The notes below the pieces were generated by a model that was given only the letters and a program-made list of their open reading frames with translations, had not been told where the DNA came from and ran no database searches. A DNA stretch of 58,121 bases from Pseudomonadota bacterium (GTDB lineage Bacteria; Pseudomonadota; Gammaproteobacteria; Xanthomonadales; Xanthomonadaceae): NCBI GenBank assembly GCA_023399815.1, contig JAEWOJ010000199.1, positions 1 through 58,121 of the forward strand, read 5' to 3'. This document shows positions 42,587-50,196 of the stretch, in pieces. Both the position numbers and the translations under genes were made by a program. Position 1 is the first letter of the stretch, and every line of letters begins with the position of its first letter.

Positions 42587-44008
42587 ATGATCAAGCCAAT
42601 GCCGTGCCTGCTCGCCCTGGGCCTGGCCCTTTCGCTCGCCTCCGCTGGCGCCAATGCCGCCACACCGGAATTGCCCGCCGGCCTGCCGGGCTATGCCGCC
42701 GACAAACCCCTGCCGGTGCCGGAAATCTCGCGCAGGACCTTGGGCAATGGCCTGGAGGTCTGGGTGGTGCCGCGCCAGGAACTGCCGCGCGTGGACTACG
42801 TGCTGGCCATGCGCGACGCCGGGCTGGCCGCCGATGCCGCCGCCACGCCCGGCTTCGCCACGGTGCTGGCGCAGCTGCTGACCGCAGGCACCCGGACGCA
42901 CGACGCGCGCCAGATCGCCGAGCTGGCCCAGGGCATGGGCGGCAGCATCGGCGCCAGCGCCAGCGTCGATGGCCTGCTTGTCCGCGGCCAGGCGCTGGCC
43001 TCGCAGGCCAAGCCGATGCTGGCGCTGCTGGCCGAAGTCGCGCGCACCCCGTCCTTCGCCGCCGACGAGGTGGAACTGGCCCGCGCCAACGCCGCCGAGG
43101 AACTCAAGGTGGCCGAGGCGCAACCGGGGTTCCGCGCCTCGCGCGCGCTGCTGCAGGCGATCTACGGCGACCATCCGTATGCGCGCACCCAGCTCGAGCA
43201 CGCGACCCTGCCGGCGCTGACTCCGGTGGCGATGCAGCAGGAGCATGCGCGCCGTTTCCGTCCCGGGCACGGCCTGCTGGTGATCACCGGCAGGATCGAT
43301 GCCGATACCGCCTTCGCCGAGGCCGAGCGCGCCTTCGGCGACTGGCGGGGGCAGGGCGAGGCCGCGGCGGACACGGTGCCGGCGCCGCGCCAGGCGCCGG
43401 CACAGCGCCGGATCCTCGCGCGACCGGGCAGCGTGCAGTCCACGTTCCGCATCGGCCGCCCGGCCATCGCCGCGACCGACCCGGACTACGTGCCGCTGGT
43501 GCTGGCCAGCACCGTGCTGGGCAGCGGCATCAGCAGCCGCCTCAACCAGAACCTGCGCGAGGAGAAGGGCTACACCTATGGCGCCGGCGCGGGACTGGCG
43601 GCCCTGCGCGCGGGAGGGCACCTGCAGGCGCGGGCCGACGTGCGCAACGAAGTCACCGGCGCGTCGCTGAAGGAGTTCTTCCACGAGTTCGACCGCCTGG
43701 GCAAGGAGCCGGTGCCGGCGGCGGAACTGGATTCGACCAAGCGCTACGTCGCCGGCGGTTACCTGATCAGCAACCAGCTGCAGGGCGCCGTGGCCGGTAC
43801 CCTGGCGAGCAACTGGCTGGCCGGGTTGCCCGCCGAATTCCTCGGGCAGTACGTGGGCCGGATCCGCGCGGTCGATGCCGCGCAGCTGCAGGCGGTCGCG
43901 GCCCGCTACTACGCCCCGGACGCGCAGTCGGTGATCGTGGTCGGCGACCGCGACGCGGTGGCGCCGCAGTTGGAACCGTTCGGCAGGTTCGACGTCGAGG
44001 AACGTTGA
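42587..44008 (+). CDS. M16 family peptidase-like subunit, zinc motif absent
   Basis: A 473-residue exported partner of the preceding protease. It has a signal peptide (CLLALGLALSLASAGANA). Where the HxxEH motif should be it has GFATVLAQLLTAGT, so it cannot bind the catalytic zinc. It keeps the Arg/Tyr-containing LNQNLREEKGYTYGAGAG block used by the non-catalytic half of M16 heterodimers for substrate binding. Length and domain order match the family. It probably folds with the upstream product into one clamshell enzyme. A strong terminator (44014-44055) ends this two-gene operon. Confidence 0.92.
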   Translation: MIKPMPCLLALGLALSLASAGANAATPELPAGLPGYAADKPLPVPEISRRTLGNGLEVWVVPRQELPRVDYVLAMRDAGLAADAAATPGFATVLAQLLTAGTRTHDARQIAELAQGMGGSIGASASVDGLLVRGQALASQAKPMLALLAEVARTPSFAADEVELARANAAEELKVAEAQPGFRASRALLQAIYGDHPYARTQLEHATLPALTPVAMQQEHARRFRPGHGLLVITGRIDADTAFAEAERAFGDWRGQGEAAADTVPAPRQAPAQRRILARPGSVQSTFRIGRPAIAATDPDYVPLVLASTVLGSGISSRLNQNLREEKGYTYGAGAGLAALRAGGHLQARADVRNEVTGASLKEFFHEFDRLGKEPVPAAELDSTKRYVAGGYLISNQLQGAVAGTLASNWLAGLPAEFLGQYVGRIRAVDAAQLQAVAARYYAPDAQSVIVVGDRDAVAPQLEPFGRFDVEER

Positions 44009-44013
44009 GGCTG

Positions 44014-44055
44014 CCGTTTCCGGGCCGGATCGCCTCCGGCCCGGAAACGGGTTTT
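44014..44055 (+). terminator. strong rho-independent terminator after the M16 pair
   Basis: CCGTTTCCGGGCCGG and CCGGCCCGGAAACGG form a perfect 15-bp stem with a 7-base loop, followed by GTTTT. It isolates the M16 operon from the Fap-like operon. Confidence 0.85.
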
Positions 44056-44280
44056 CCGCCGGGACCGCGATGGCCCCGGCACCGCGGAGGAAAGACGATC
44101 CGCCGTCCGCCGCGCCACGGGAATCGTCTGGTTCCTTCCGCGTGTTCCTGCTTCCAACCAATCCACGTCGGCGGTTGAGGGCGCCTCGTCCCCGTGCCGT
44201 GAAGCCTTGGTGCCGCCGGTCCGCGCGCGCCAAGGCCGGCTACCGATGGGCGCACTGTCTTCCAGGCGCTGCGTCGGCAG

Positions 44281-44422
44281 GCCGGGTGTAACACCCTGTA
44301 GCGCCCCACCTGTAACCCGGCCGATACACCGCGGCACGATGCCCCAGCGGTGCGTGGCCCCTGCGGTTCCGCCGGCTCGCTGCCCGCGTATGCCCTCCGC
44401 GCCGGGTGTAACGGGTGATACA
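44281..44422 (+). promoter_or_regulatory. candidate upstream activator sites (TGTA half-sites)
   Basis: GCCGGGTGTAAC occurs at 44281 and again, identical, at 44401. The second copy forms TGTA-N8-TACA (44407-44422). The first is followed by CCTGTAACCCGG and CCGATACACC, giving TGTA-N10-TACA (44311-44328). These are 60-210 bp upstream of the sigma-54 promoter, the usual place for activator binding. Confidence 0.45.
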
Positions 44423-44477
44423 GGCGTCCCGCCAGGGTGATTTCCGCAAGTTGTTGTATACAAAGGAAAAACAGGCT

Positions 44478-44493
44478 TGGCACGGATGCTGCT
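44478..44493 (+). promoter_or_regulatory. sigma-54 promoter of the Fap-like operon
   Basis: TGGCACGGATGCTGCT matches the consensus TGGCACG-N4-TTGC(A/T) except for one T-to-C change, with GG and GC at the exact -24/-12 spacing. Transcription would start near 44504, about 22 bp before the first ATG. A sigma-54 activator gene is encoded at the far end of the cluster. Confidence 0.75.
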
Positions 44494-44525
44494 CTGACTC
44501 CCGCGTTGACCAGGGAGGCAGGGCA

Positions 44526-45059
44526 ATGGCTGGCAGGACTTCATATCCGTTTCGCATCGTGGCCGGGTTGCTGCTCGCGCTCGGTGCCGGCGGTTTCGCC
44601 CAGGCCTCGGGCGCGCGCCAGGGCGTGAAGCCGCAGCCGGGCGAGATGGTGCTGCTGCGCGACGTTTCCACACGCCCGGCGTACCGGATGCAGCCGCCGG
44701 GCATGGCACTGATCGTCGATCCGTCGCCACGCCGGGAATTGGCCGGCGCGCTCGGTGCTGGCGGCGGCATCGACGAACTGGACGAGGACGGCTATGCGTC
44801 CATCGATTCGGCGATGGGCCGGCCGTCGTCCGCGCATGCCGGGCAGACCACCGTCGAGCGGGTGACCGGCGTCACCGTTGGCAGGGCGCTGGGCGATGCC
44901 ATGGGTGAGGGCGGAGCAATGTCCGGTACCCAGCTCGCCCGCACCATCGGCGGGCCGATGGGTGCGGTGGGCGGCGCCACCCGCGGGATCGGCGACCAGG
45001 TGCGCGGCGCGCTCTCGCAGCTCCCGCTGGGCCAGCCGGCCGGGCAAGGCGGCAAGTGA
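44526..45059 (+). CDS. fapA: FapA-like small exported protein, first gene of amyloid operon
   Basis: A 177-residue protein with a signal peptide (IVAGLLLALGAGGFAQA). The mature part has no catalytic motif. It contains a conserved-looking PGEMVLLRDVSTRPAYRMQPPGMALIVDPSP segment, then a Gly/Ala-rich C-terminal half (GRALGDAMGEGGAMSG, TIGGPMGAVGGATRGIGDQ) that suggests an amphipathic or chaperone-like role. In Pseudomonas, FapA is a small periplasmic protein that controls how FapB and FapC are used. I assign the name mainly by position and size. GGGAGG lies 7 bp upstream and a sigma-54 promoter ends 33 bp upstream. The stop overlaps a possible GTG start of the next gene. Confidence 0.55.
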   Translation: MAGRTSYPFRIVAGLLLALGAGGFAQASGARQGVKPQPGEMVLLRDVSTRPAYRMQPPGMALIVDPSPRRELAGALGAGGGIDELDEDGYASIDSAMGRPSSAHAGQTTVERVTGVTVGRALGDAMGEGGAMSGTQLARTIGGPMGAVGGATRGIGDQVRGALSQLPLGQPAGQGGK

Positions 45060-45715
45060 GCAGCGCCATGCGTATTTCCGTTGCCGTCGTCCGTGTGGTC
45101 ATCCTGCTCGTGCTTGCCCTGCTGGTGCCGGGCAACGCCTGGGCCTGGACGCAGCAGGCCGATTCCTACGTGGGAATGCTGTCCTACCTGCAGGCGAGCA
45201 GCCGCATCGACGGCGATGCGCTGGCCGGCAGCCAGGGCGCGGTCCACATCAACCAGGCTGCTGGCGATCTCAACCTCCAGGCCAACCTGCACAGCCTGGC
45301 GGCCGGTCGCCAGGCCGATGCCGGCATCCAGGTGCGCCAGTCGCAGTCGGACAGCCATGCCACCGCGCCGCTCGTCGCCTCGGCCAGCATCGGCGGCAAC
45401 GCGCTGGCCGGCGCCGGCGGCATCGTTTCGATCAACCAGGCCAGTGGCGGCGGCAATGCGGAGCTCAACTCCGTCACCGCGTCGCTGGCGGTACAGGGCA
45501 TACGCGAAGCGGGGGACGAGGCGATGGCCTCACCGTCCGCGTTCGCGTCGGCAGGGGAGCGGTTCGTTGCCGGCGATCCACGCGCCATCCGCAAGGTGGC
45601 AGTGGAGGCAACCGCGTTGCGCGGCTTCGGTGGTGTGCTGCAACTCAATCAGATCGCGGGATCAGGCAATGCCGCGGAGAACCGGATCGGTATCTCCGTG
45701 CAGGGCACCCCGTGA
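45056..45715 (+). CDS. fapB: FapB-like minor amyloid subunit
   Basis: A 219-residue secreted protein with three Fap-type imperfect repeats after the signal peptide. R1 is near residues 62-84 (VHINQAAGDLNLQANLHSLA), R2 near 122-144 (VSINQASGGGNAELNSVTAS) and R3 near 194-216 (LQLNQIAGSGNAAENRIGIS). Each carries the N-Q-x-A/S-G-x-x-N-x-x-x-N pattern of FapB/FapC. FapB is thought to nucleate the FapC fibre. The protein ends right after R3 and has no cysteine, unlike the C-terminal CxxC I recall for Pseudomonas Fap subunits. The start may be GTG 45056 (GTGA overlap with the previous stop, used here) or ATG 45068. Confidence 0.78.
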   Translation: MSSAMRISVAVVRVVILLVLALLVPGNAWAWTQQADSYVGMLSYLQASSRIDGDALAGSQGAVHINQAAGDLNLQANLHSLAAGRQADAGIQVRQSQSDSHATAPLVASASIGGNALAGAGGIVSINQASGGGNAELNSVTASLAVQGIREAGDEAMASPSAFASAGERFVAGDPRAIRKVAVEATALRGFGGVLQLNQIAGSGNAAENRIGISVQGTP

Positions 45716-45762
45716 GCAATGTTCCATCCACCCGATGCATCAGAAAACCTGAAGAGGGCACC

Positions 45763-47214
45763 ATGAAAGCGAATGTCAAATGGACGGTACTCGCCATGGC
45801 GGTTGCCGCGCTGGTCGCAAGCACGGCAGCCAATGCGGCGGACGACGACCAGAACGCCAGCGCCACCATCGATCACCAGCACAACGTGAACGAGACCCGC
45901 ACGAACACCAACACCAATACGAACACCAATACCACCACGAACACCAACACCAACACCAACACGAACCACAACGACACCCGCAACACCACGGTCGATACCG
46001 ACATCGACCTGAAGCTGGATGCCGCCGCGACCCTGCGTTACCTGGACTCGCGTTCCAACAGCGAGGTGCGCGAGGACGTGCAGAGGACTTCCAGCGTCAG
46101 TTCCGACGAGCGCCGGGAAAAGAACAACCACGGCGTGGACGTGAACCTGGAGAAGGACCTGCGCCTGGGGTCGGACATCCAGTTCTCCGGTGACCCGACC
46201 ATCACCGGCGACATCGACATCGATTCGGCGGCCATCGCGGTAATCGACAACCGCCAGTCGATTTCCGGCAACACGGCCCATAACGGCCTGCTGGACAACT
46301 CCGCGTCCATCGCCGACGACGTGGGCTCCAATGCCTCGGGCAACCTGGGCTTCAACGTCGCCGCCGGCGACAACAATGCCCAGGACAATGCCGCCGCGCT
46401 GTCGGCGGCCGACGCATCGTTCAGCTTCGGCATGGCCGATGCCGAAGTGTTCGTCAACCAGAGCGGCATGAGCAACACGACGATGAACCATGGCGTGACC
46501 AACGGCGCGGGCGTCGGCGGCAACGCCTTCTCCAATGCCGCCGGCAACATCGGCGTCAACGTCACCTCGGGCAACAACAACGAGCAGAAGAACGCGCTCG
46601 CCGCCTCGGTGGCCACCAGCGCCTACGCGCAGTCGAGCATCAGCTCCAACCAGGTGTCCTCCGGCAACAGCGTGGACAACAGCGGGTATTACGACTACGT
46701 GGTCAATACCTATGCCATCAACCTGGGCGGCCGGGTCGCCGGCAGCACCCGCAGCACCGGCACCGGTACCTACAGCGGCACCGGCAACTCCTACCAGAAG
46801 ACCAACTTCTATCCGGACAACTGGACCGGCAGCACTCATCCGGACGGCAACCAGACCGGGCACAGCGACTGGGACTTCGAGGCCCAGGGCGCCGTCGCCA
46901 ATCCCAACCGCCCGGGCGTGGGCGGCATGGCCTGGGATACGGATGAGCGGGGCAACCTGTCGTTCTCGGAACTGGGAACGGCCGACCTGGTGGCCAGCCT
47001 GAGCGGCCAGGTGATCGACATCGACTGGATCGCAGTCAATGCCACCAACAACGCCAGCCTGTCCGGCAGTGCCTTCTCCTGGGCATCGGGCAACATCGGC
47101 GTGAACGTCTCCGCCGGCACCGGCAACCTCCAGGCCAACAGCCTGGCGCTTGCGGTGGCGCAACCCTCCACCGGCGGTGGTGGTGGCGGCGGTGGCGGCG
47201 AAGGCGGCCAGTAA
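45763..47214 (+). CDS. fapC: FapC-like major amyloid subunit
   Basis: A 483-residue secreted fibre subunit. Signal peptide at 1-25 (ends STAANA). A Thr-Asn alternating tract is at about 45-74. Three strong repeats follow: R1 193-215 (GNLGFNVAAGDNNAQDNAAA), R2 261-283 (GNIGVNVTSGNNNEQKNALA) and R3 443-465 (GNIGVNVSAGTGNLQANSLA). Linker L1 is about 45 residues and L2 about 160. L2 is rich in Gly, Ser, Tyr and Asn, and contains YYDYVVNTYAINLGGRV. The C-terminus is a Gly run with no Cys or CxxC. Composition, repeats and operon place make this the structural amyloid. AGAGGG precedes the ATG, and a hairpin follows the stop. Confidence 0.82.
   Translation: MKANVKWTVLAMAVAALVASTAANAADDDQNASATIDHQHNVNETRTNTNTNTNTNTTTNTNTNTNTNHNDTRNTTVDTDIDLKLDAAATLRYLDSRSNSEVREDVQRTSSVSSDERREKNNHGVDVNLEKDLRLGSDIQFSGDPTITGDIDIDSAAIAVIDNRQSISGNTAHNGLLDNSASIADDVGSNASGNLGFNVAAGDNNAQDNAAALSAADASFSFGMADAEVFVNQSGMSNTTMNHGVTNGAGVGGNAFSNAAGNIGVNVTSGNNNEQKNALAASVATSAYAQSSISSNQVSSGNSVDNSGYYDYVVNTYAINLGGRVAGSTRSTGTGTYSGTGNSYQKTNFYPDNWTGSTHPDGNQTGHSDWDFEAQGAVANPNRPGVGGMAWDTDERGNLSFSELGTADLVASLSGQVIDIDWIAVNATNNASLSGSAFSWASGNIGVNVSAGTGNLQANSLALAVAQPSTGGGGGGGGGEGGQ
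45898..45975 (+). repeat. fapC: AACACC-type hexanucleotide tract in fapC
   Basis: About 80 bp of near-perfect 6-bp units (AACACC with AATACG, AACACG variants) encode alternating Thr and Asn. Six-base units keep frame when copy number changes, so length may vary between strains without loss of the protein. Confidence 0.8.
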
Positions 47215-47292
47215 CAGGCGCGGCCTGTCGCCGAGCGACGGGCCGTGGCGCAAGCGATTCGTCCGGCCATCCGCCAATGGCCGGGCGATCCC

Positions 47293-47330
47293 GGGAGCCC
47301 TTGTCCCTGCCCGCGCAGGCAGGGGCTCCC
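47293..47330 (+). terminator. hairpin between fapC and fapD
   Basis: GGGAGCCC...GGGCTCCC arms enclose a second perfect stem, CCCTGCC-CGCGCA-GGCAGGG (47305-47324); the two stems are partly exclusive. With no T tract it is more likely an attenuator or mRNA stabiliser than a full terminator. Confidence 0.5.
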
Positions 47331-47358
47331 ACCTGCCGGACCCGTAGCGGAGGCTCGC

Positions 47359-48057
47359 ATGTATCGCAGGATGTGGCTGCTGGCCTTGACCATGGCCGCG
47401 GCGTGGCCGTGCCAGGCCGCCGACGTCGCCTTCAGCGGCGTGCTGCCCAACGGGGCGGTCTACCGGCAGCCGGTGGAAAGCATGCAGGAGCGCCGCTTCC
47501 GCAACCTGGTGCGGCAGCACACCGACTACAGCTGTGGCGCGGCGGCGCTGGCCACGATCCTGCGCTACGCCTATCACCTGGAAGCCGACGAAGCGACCGT
47601 GATCGAGGGAATGATGGGCGTGTCGGACCCGGCGCTGGTCCACCAGCGTGGCTTCTCGCTGCTCGACATCAAGCGCTATGTGGAGTCGCTGGGCATGCGC
47701 GGCCGCGGTTACCGGATCAGCGAGGAACGGCTGCGTTCCCTGCGCGTACCGGGGCTGGTGCTGATGGACGTGCGCGGCTTCCGCCATTTCGTCGTGCTCA
47801 AGCAGGTACGCGACGACATGGTCGAACTGGCCGACCCGATCCTGGGCAACCGGGTGGTGCCACTGAAGGATTTCCTGGCGGCGTGGCCCTCGCGGGCGGT
47901 GTTCGTCGTGATCGGCAGCGACTTCGACCGCAACACGGTGCTGTTGCTGCCCAGCGAGAAACCCAGCGCACGCGCGCTGTACGCACGGCAGGGACAGAGA
48001 TCGATCACCGACGCCGAACTGGTGGATTTCGGGTTCACCCACGCCGATCTGTTTTGA
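47359..48057 (+). CDS. fapD: FapD-like C39 family cysteine peptidase
   Basis: A 232-residue exported peptidase with an N-terminal signal sequence (MWLLALTMAAAWPCQA). The C39 domain shows the catalytic Cys in HTDYSCGAAALATILRY (about residue 60), His in RGFRHFVVLKQV and Asp in ELADPILGNRVV, the same fold used by bacteriocin-processing peptidases. The C39 domain is the only one, with no ABC transporter attached. FapD in Pseudomonas has this architecture and is needed for fibre assembly, probably by trimming a component in the periplasm. GCGGAGG lies 5 bp before the start. It follows fapC by 144 bp including a hairpin, and precedes fapE by 12 bp. Confidence 0.82.
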   Translation: MYRRMWLLALTMAAAWPCQAADVAFSGVLPNGAVYRQPVESMQERRFRNLVRQHTDYSCGAAALATILRYAYHLEADEATVIEGMMGVSDPALVHQRGFSLLDIKRYVESLGMRGRGYRISEERLRSLRVPGLVLMDVRGFRHFVVLKQVRDDMVELADPILGNRVVPLKDFLAAWPSRAVFVVIGSDFDRNTVLLLPSEKPSARALYARQGQRSITDAELVDFGFTHADLF

Positions 48058-48069
48058 AGGAACAGGACC

Positions 48070-48834
48070 ATGAACATCGTGATGTACGCCGGCCTGGCGC
48101 TGGCATTGGCAACCGTATTTCCCGCCCACGGCAGCGGCGCGGGAGGCACGCCCGGCAAGGGCCTGCAGGAAATCCCGGATCCGGAACTGAACCTGATGCG
48201 TGGCCGCTACACCGTGGGCGGCAACACGGTGGCCTGGTTCGGGGTGACGATGATCTCCACCTGGCAGACGACCGCGGGCCAGCAGTTGCAGGGCGCGCTT
48301 GCGCTGGGAATGGATTTCGCCAAGGGCAACGTGCCCAGGATCAGCTTCACGCCGAGCGTGAGCATCACCGCGGCCGATGCGCCGCTGCCGGAGACCGGCG
48401 GCCGAAGCATCGACGGCAGCGGGCTGCAGAACGTGGCGGGGCTGGTGCAGAGCGTGCAGGTGGCCGGCGACGGCAACCGCGCCAGCAATGCCCTGCAACT
48501 GAATGTGCGCGACGGTGGCGCCTCGCCCGGCGGCGCGGATGCTTCCGCGGGGCAGGCGGCGCTGCAGGTGGACGGCGCCGGCGCCACGGCCAGCTTCGAT
48601 GGCAATGCGGCGAAGGTGCTGCTTCAGGTCGATGGACAGGGCGCGGTCGAGCAGTGGCTGCGCAGCGGCAGCGTGGGCCAGAGCATCGCGCTGACCGGTG
48701 ACGGACAGCAGGCCGGCAACCGGCTGCAGATCGACCTGGTGAGGCAGACGCTGACAGGCAACGCGCCGTTGGCGCAGAACGTGGCCCAGGCCATCACGCT
48801 GGCCAGGCGCAGTGGTTCCGGGCCCGGGTATTGA
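48070..48834 (+). CDS. fapE: FapE-like secreted fibre-associated protein
   Basis: A 254-residue exported protein beginning with a signal peptide (YAGLALALATVFPAHG). Near the mature N-terminus it has PDPELNLMRGRYTVGGNTVAWFGVTM, the Met-Arg-Gly-Arg-Tyr block I associate with FapE. The rest is beta-rich and rich in Gly, Ala, Gln and Asn, with Fap-repeat-like pieces (VQVAGDGNRASNALQLN; IALTGDGQQAGNRLQID) near residues 136 and 216. In Pseudomonas FapE is a minor fibre component. AAGGAACAGG precedes the ATG, 12 bp after fapD. Assignment rests on position plus the MRGRY block. Confidence 0.68.
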   Translation: MNIVMYAGLALALATVFPAHGSGAGGTPGKGLQEIPDPELNLMRGRYTVGGNTVAWFGVTMISTWQTTAGQQLQGALALGMDFAKGNVPRISFTPSVSITAADAPLPETGGRSIDGSGLQNVAGLVQSVQVAGDGNRASNALQLNVRDGGASPGGADASAGQAALQVDGAGATASFDGNAAKVLLQVDGQGAVEQWLRSGSVGQSIALTGDGQQAGNRLQIDLVRQTLTGNAPLAQNVAQAITLARRSGSGPGY

Positions 48835-48884
48835 GCCGACGTGGCCGGGACCGGCAACGCGAACGACGATCAAGGAGTACGGTG

Positions 48885-50162
48885 ATGAAACGACTGGCGA
48901 TGGCGGCGCTGGTGGGCCTTGCAATGATCTCGTCGGAAGCGGCGGCGCAGGCCGCCGGCGACGACGAGGCAGGCGTCCAAGCCTTGATGGCGCAACTGGA
49001 GGCGCTCAAGGCCAACTATGCGCAGGAAGTGCGCAGGCTGCGCGAGCTCGACATGCAGGTGCAGGCGATGCAGGCGCGCATCAACGGCAGGACCGCCCCG
49101 GCGGCTACCGCCGCCGCTCCGGCCGCCCCCGCGGCGCCGCCTGCCGACAGCGAAGGCTATGCCAGCAGCGCCAGCGAGGCGCAGGAGGCCAGGGAATCGG
49201 CGCGGCGCAGCGTGGACGACGTCAAGCAGCAGCAGTCGGCCCTGTTCAACCGCCGGCTGACGCTGGAAAACAGCCTCACCTATGCACGCTACGACCGCAA
49301 GCAGCTCACGCTCAACGGCTTCCTGGCGCTGGATGCGATCTTCCTCGGCAACATCGCCATCGAGAACGTGGAGTCGGATTCGCTGACCTACAATTTCGCC
49401 GCACGCTGGGGCGTCAGCCCGAAGCTGACGCTCAATCTGGACGTGCCCTACATCGGCCGCAAGACCATCTACCAGAAGGGCGGCGCCGGCGGCTCGGCGG
49501 CGGCCGTGGCGCAGGAGGAAACCCACGGCAGCGGGATCGGCGACGTCACCCTCAGCGCGAACTACAAGCTGTTCCCGGAAGGAAGGCGACGCCCGGAAAC
49601 GGTGATGACGATGGGCGTCACCGCGCCCACCGGCCGCGAGCCGTACGGGCTGGACTGGAAGGTGATCGAGCGCGACGACGACGATTTCATCCGCTTCGCC
49701 GTGCCGGCCGAGCAGCCCACCGGCAACGGGCTGTGGCAGGCCAGCATCGGCCTGTCGGCGGTGAAGACCGCCGATCCGGCCATCCTGTTCGGCAACATCG
49801 GCTACATCCGTTCGTTCAAGCGCAGCTTCGGCGACATCGATTCCAATCCGGATACGGTCAACCCGGGGCAGGTGCAACTGGGCGATTCGTACTACTTCGG
49901 CGCCGGCGTCGCCTTCGCGTTCAACGAGCGCACCAGCCTTAGCATCTCCTTCAGCGACAAGCTCAGCGCCCGCGCCTCGACCCGCTACAAGGGCGGGCAG
50001 TGGATCAAGGTGATCGGCAGCGACGCCAATGCCGGCAGCCTGAACCTGGGCGTCACCTATGCGCTGACGCCGAAGACCACGCTGGTCAGCATGCTGGGGA
50101 TCGGCCTCACGCCCGACGCTCCCGATTTCAGCCTGGCGTTCAAGGTGCCCTACATGCTGTAA
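48885..50162 (+). CDS. fapF: FapF-like outer-membrane amyloid secretion channel
   Basis: A 425-residue exported protein with the two-part design of FapF. After the signal peptide (VGLAMISSEAAAQA) comes a coiled coil at about 25-66 (VQALMAQLEALKANYAQEVR, RLRELDMQVQAMQARIN). An Ala/Pro linker follows, then a Ser/Glu-rich helix, then a predicted beta-barrel from about 125 to the end. The barrel has alternating polar/apolar strands (LTLNLDVPYIG, ETVMTMGVTAPTG, YYFGAGVAFAFNERTSLSISF, SLNLGVTYALT) and ends FKVPYML. In Pseudomonas, trimeric FapF barrels are gated by the coiled coil and export FapB, FapC and FapE. AAGGAG lies 7 bp upstream. It is the last operon gene, 34 bp from the convergent regulator. 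Confidence 0.75.
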   Translation: MKRLAMAALVGLAMISSEAAAQAAGDDEAGVQALMAQLEALKANYAQEVRRLRELDMQVQAMQARINGRTAPAATAAAPAAPAAPPADSEGYASSASEAQEARESARRSVDDVKQQQSALFNRRLTLENSLTYARYDRKQLTLNGFLALDAIFLGNIAIENVESDSLTYNFAARWGVSPKLTLNLDVPYIGRKTIYQKGGAGGSAAAVAQEETHGSGIGDVTLSANYKLFPEGRRRPETVMTMGVTAPTGREPYGLDWKVIERDDDDFIRFAVPAEQPTGNGLWQASIGLSAVKTADPAILFGNIGYIRSFKRSFGDIDSNPDTVNPGQVQLGDSYYFGAGVAFAFNERTSLSISFSDKLSARASTRYKGGQWIKVIGSDANAGSLNLGVTYALTPKTTLVSMLGIGLTPDAPDFSLAFKVPYML

Positions 50163-50196
50163 GCGGCGGGCGGCTGCCGGTTCGCGGGCGGGCCGT

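Larger units (their letters stand above)
44009..44525. promoter_or_regulatory. control region upstream of the Fap-like operon
   Basis: 517 bp without a gene. In order: the M16 terminator (44014-44055), a GC-rich stretch, TGTAAC-containing dyads (44281-44330 and 44401-44422), a sigma-54 promoter (44478-44493), and GGGAGG before the first ATG. The long upstream reach is typical for an enhancer-dependent promoter. Confidence 0.65.

Noticed and set aside
45898..45975. CRISPR or VNTR array
   Set aside because: The units are 6 bp, coding and in frame. No spacer-repeat layout occurs anywhere in the window.
45649..48924. 1091-codon minus-strand frame opposite the amyloid genes
   Set aside because: Val/Gly/His-rich stretches mirror the Thr-Asn and Gly codons of fapC. 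No signal, motif or ribosome binding site.
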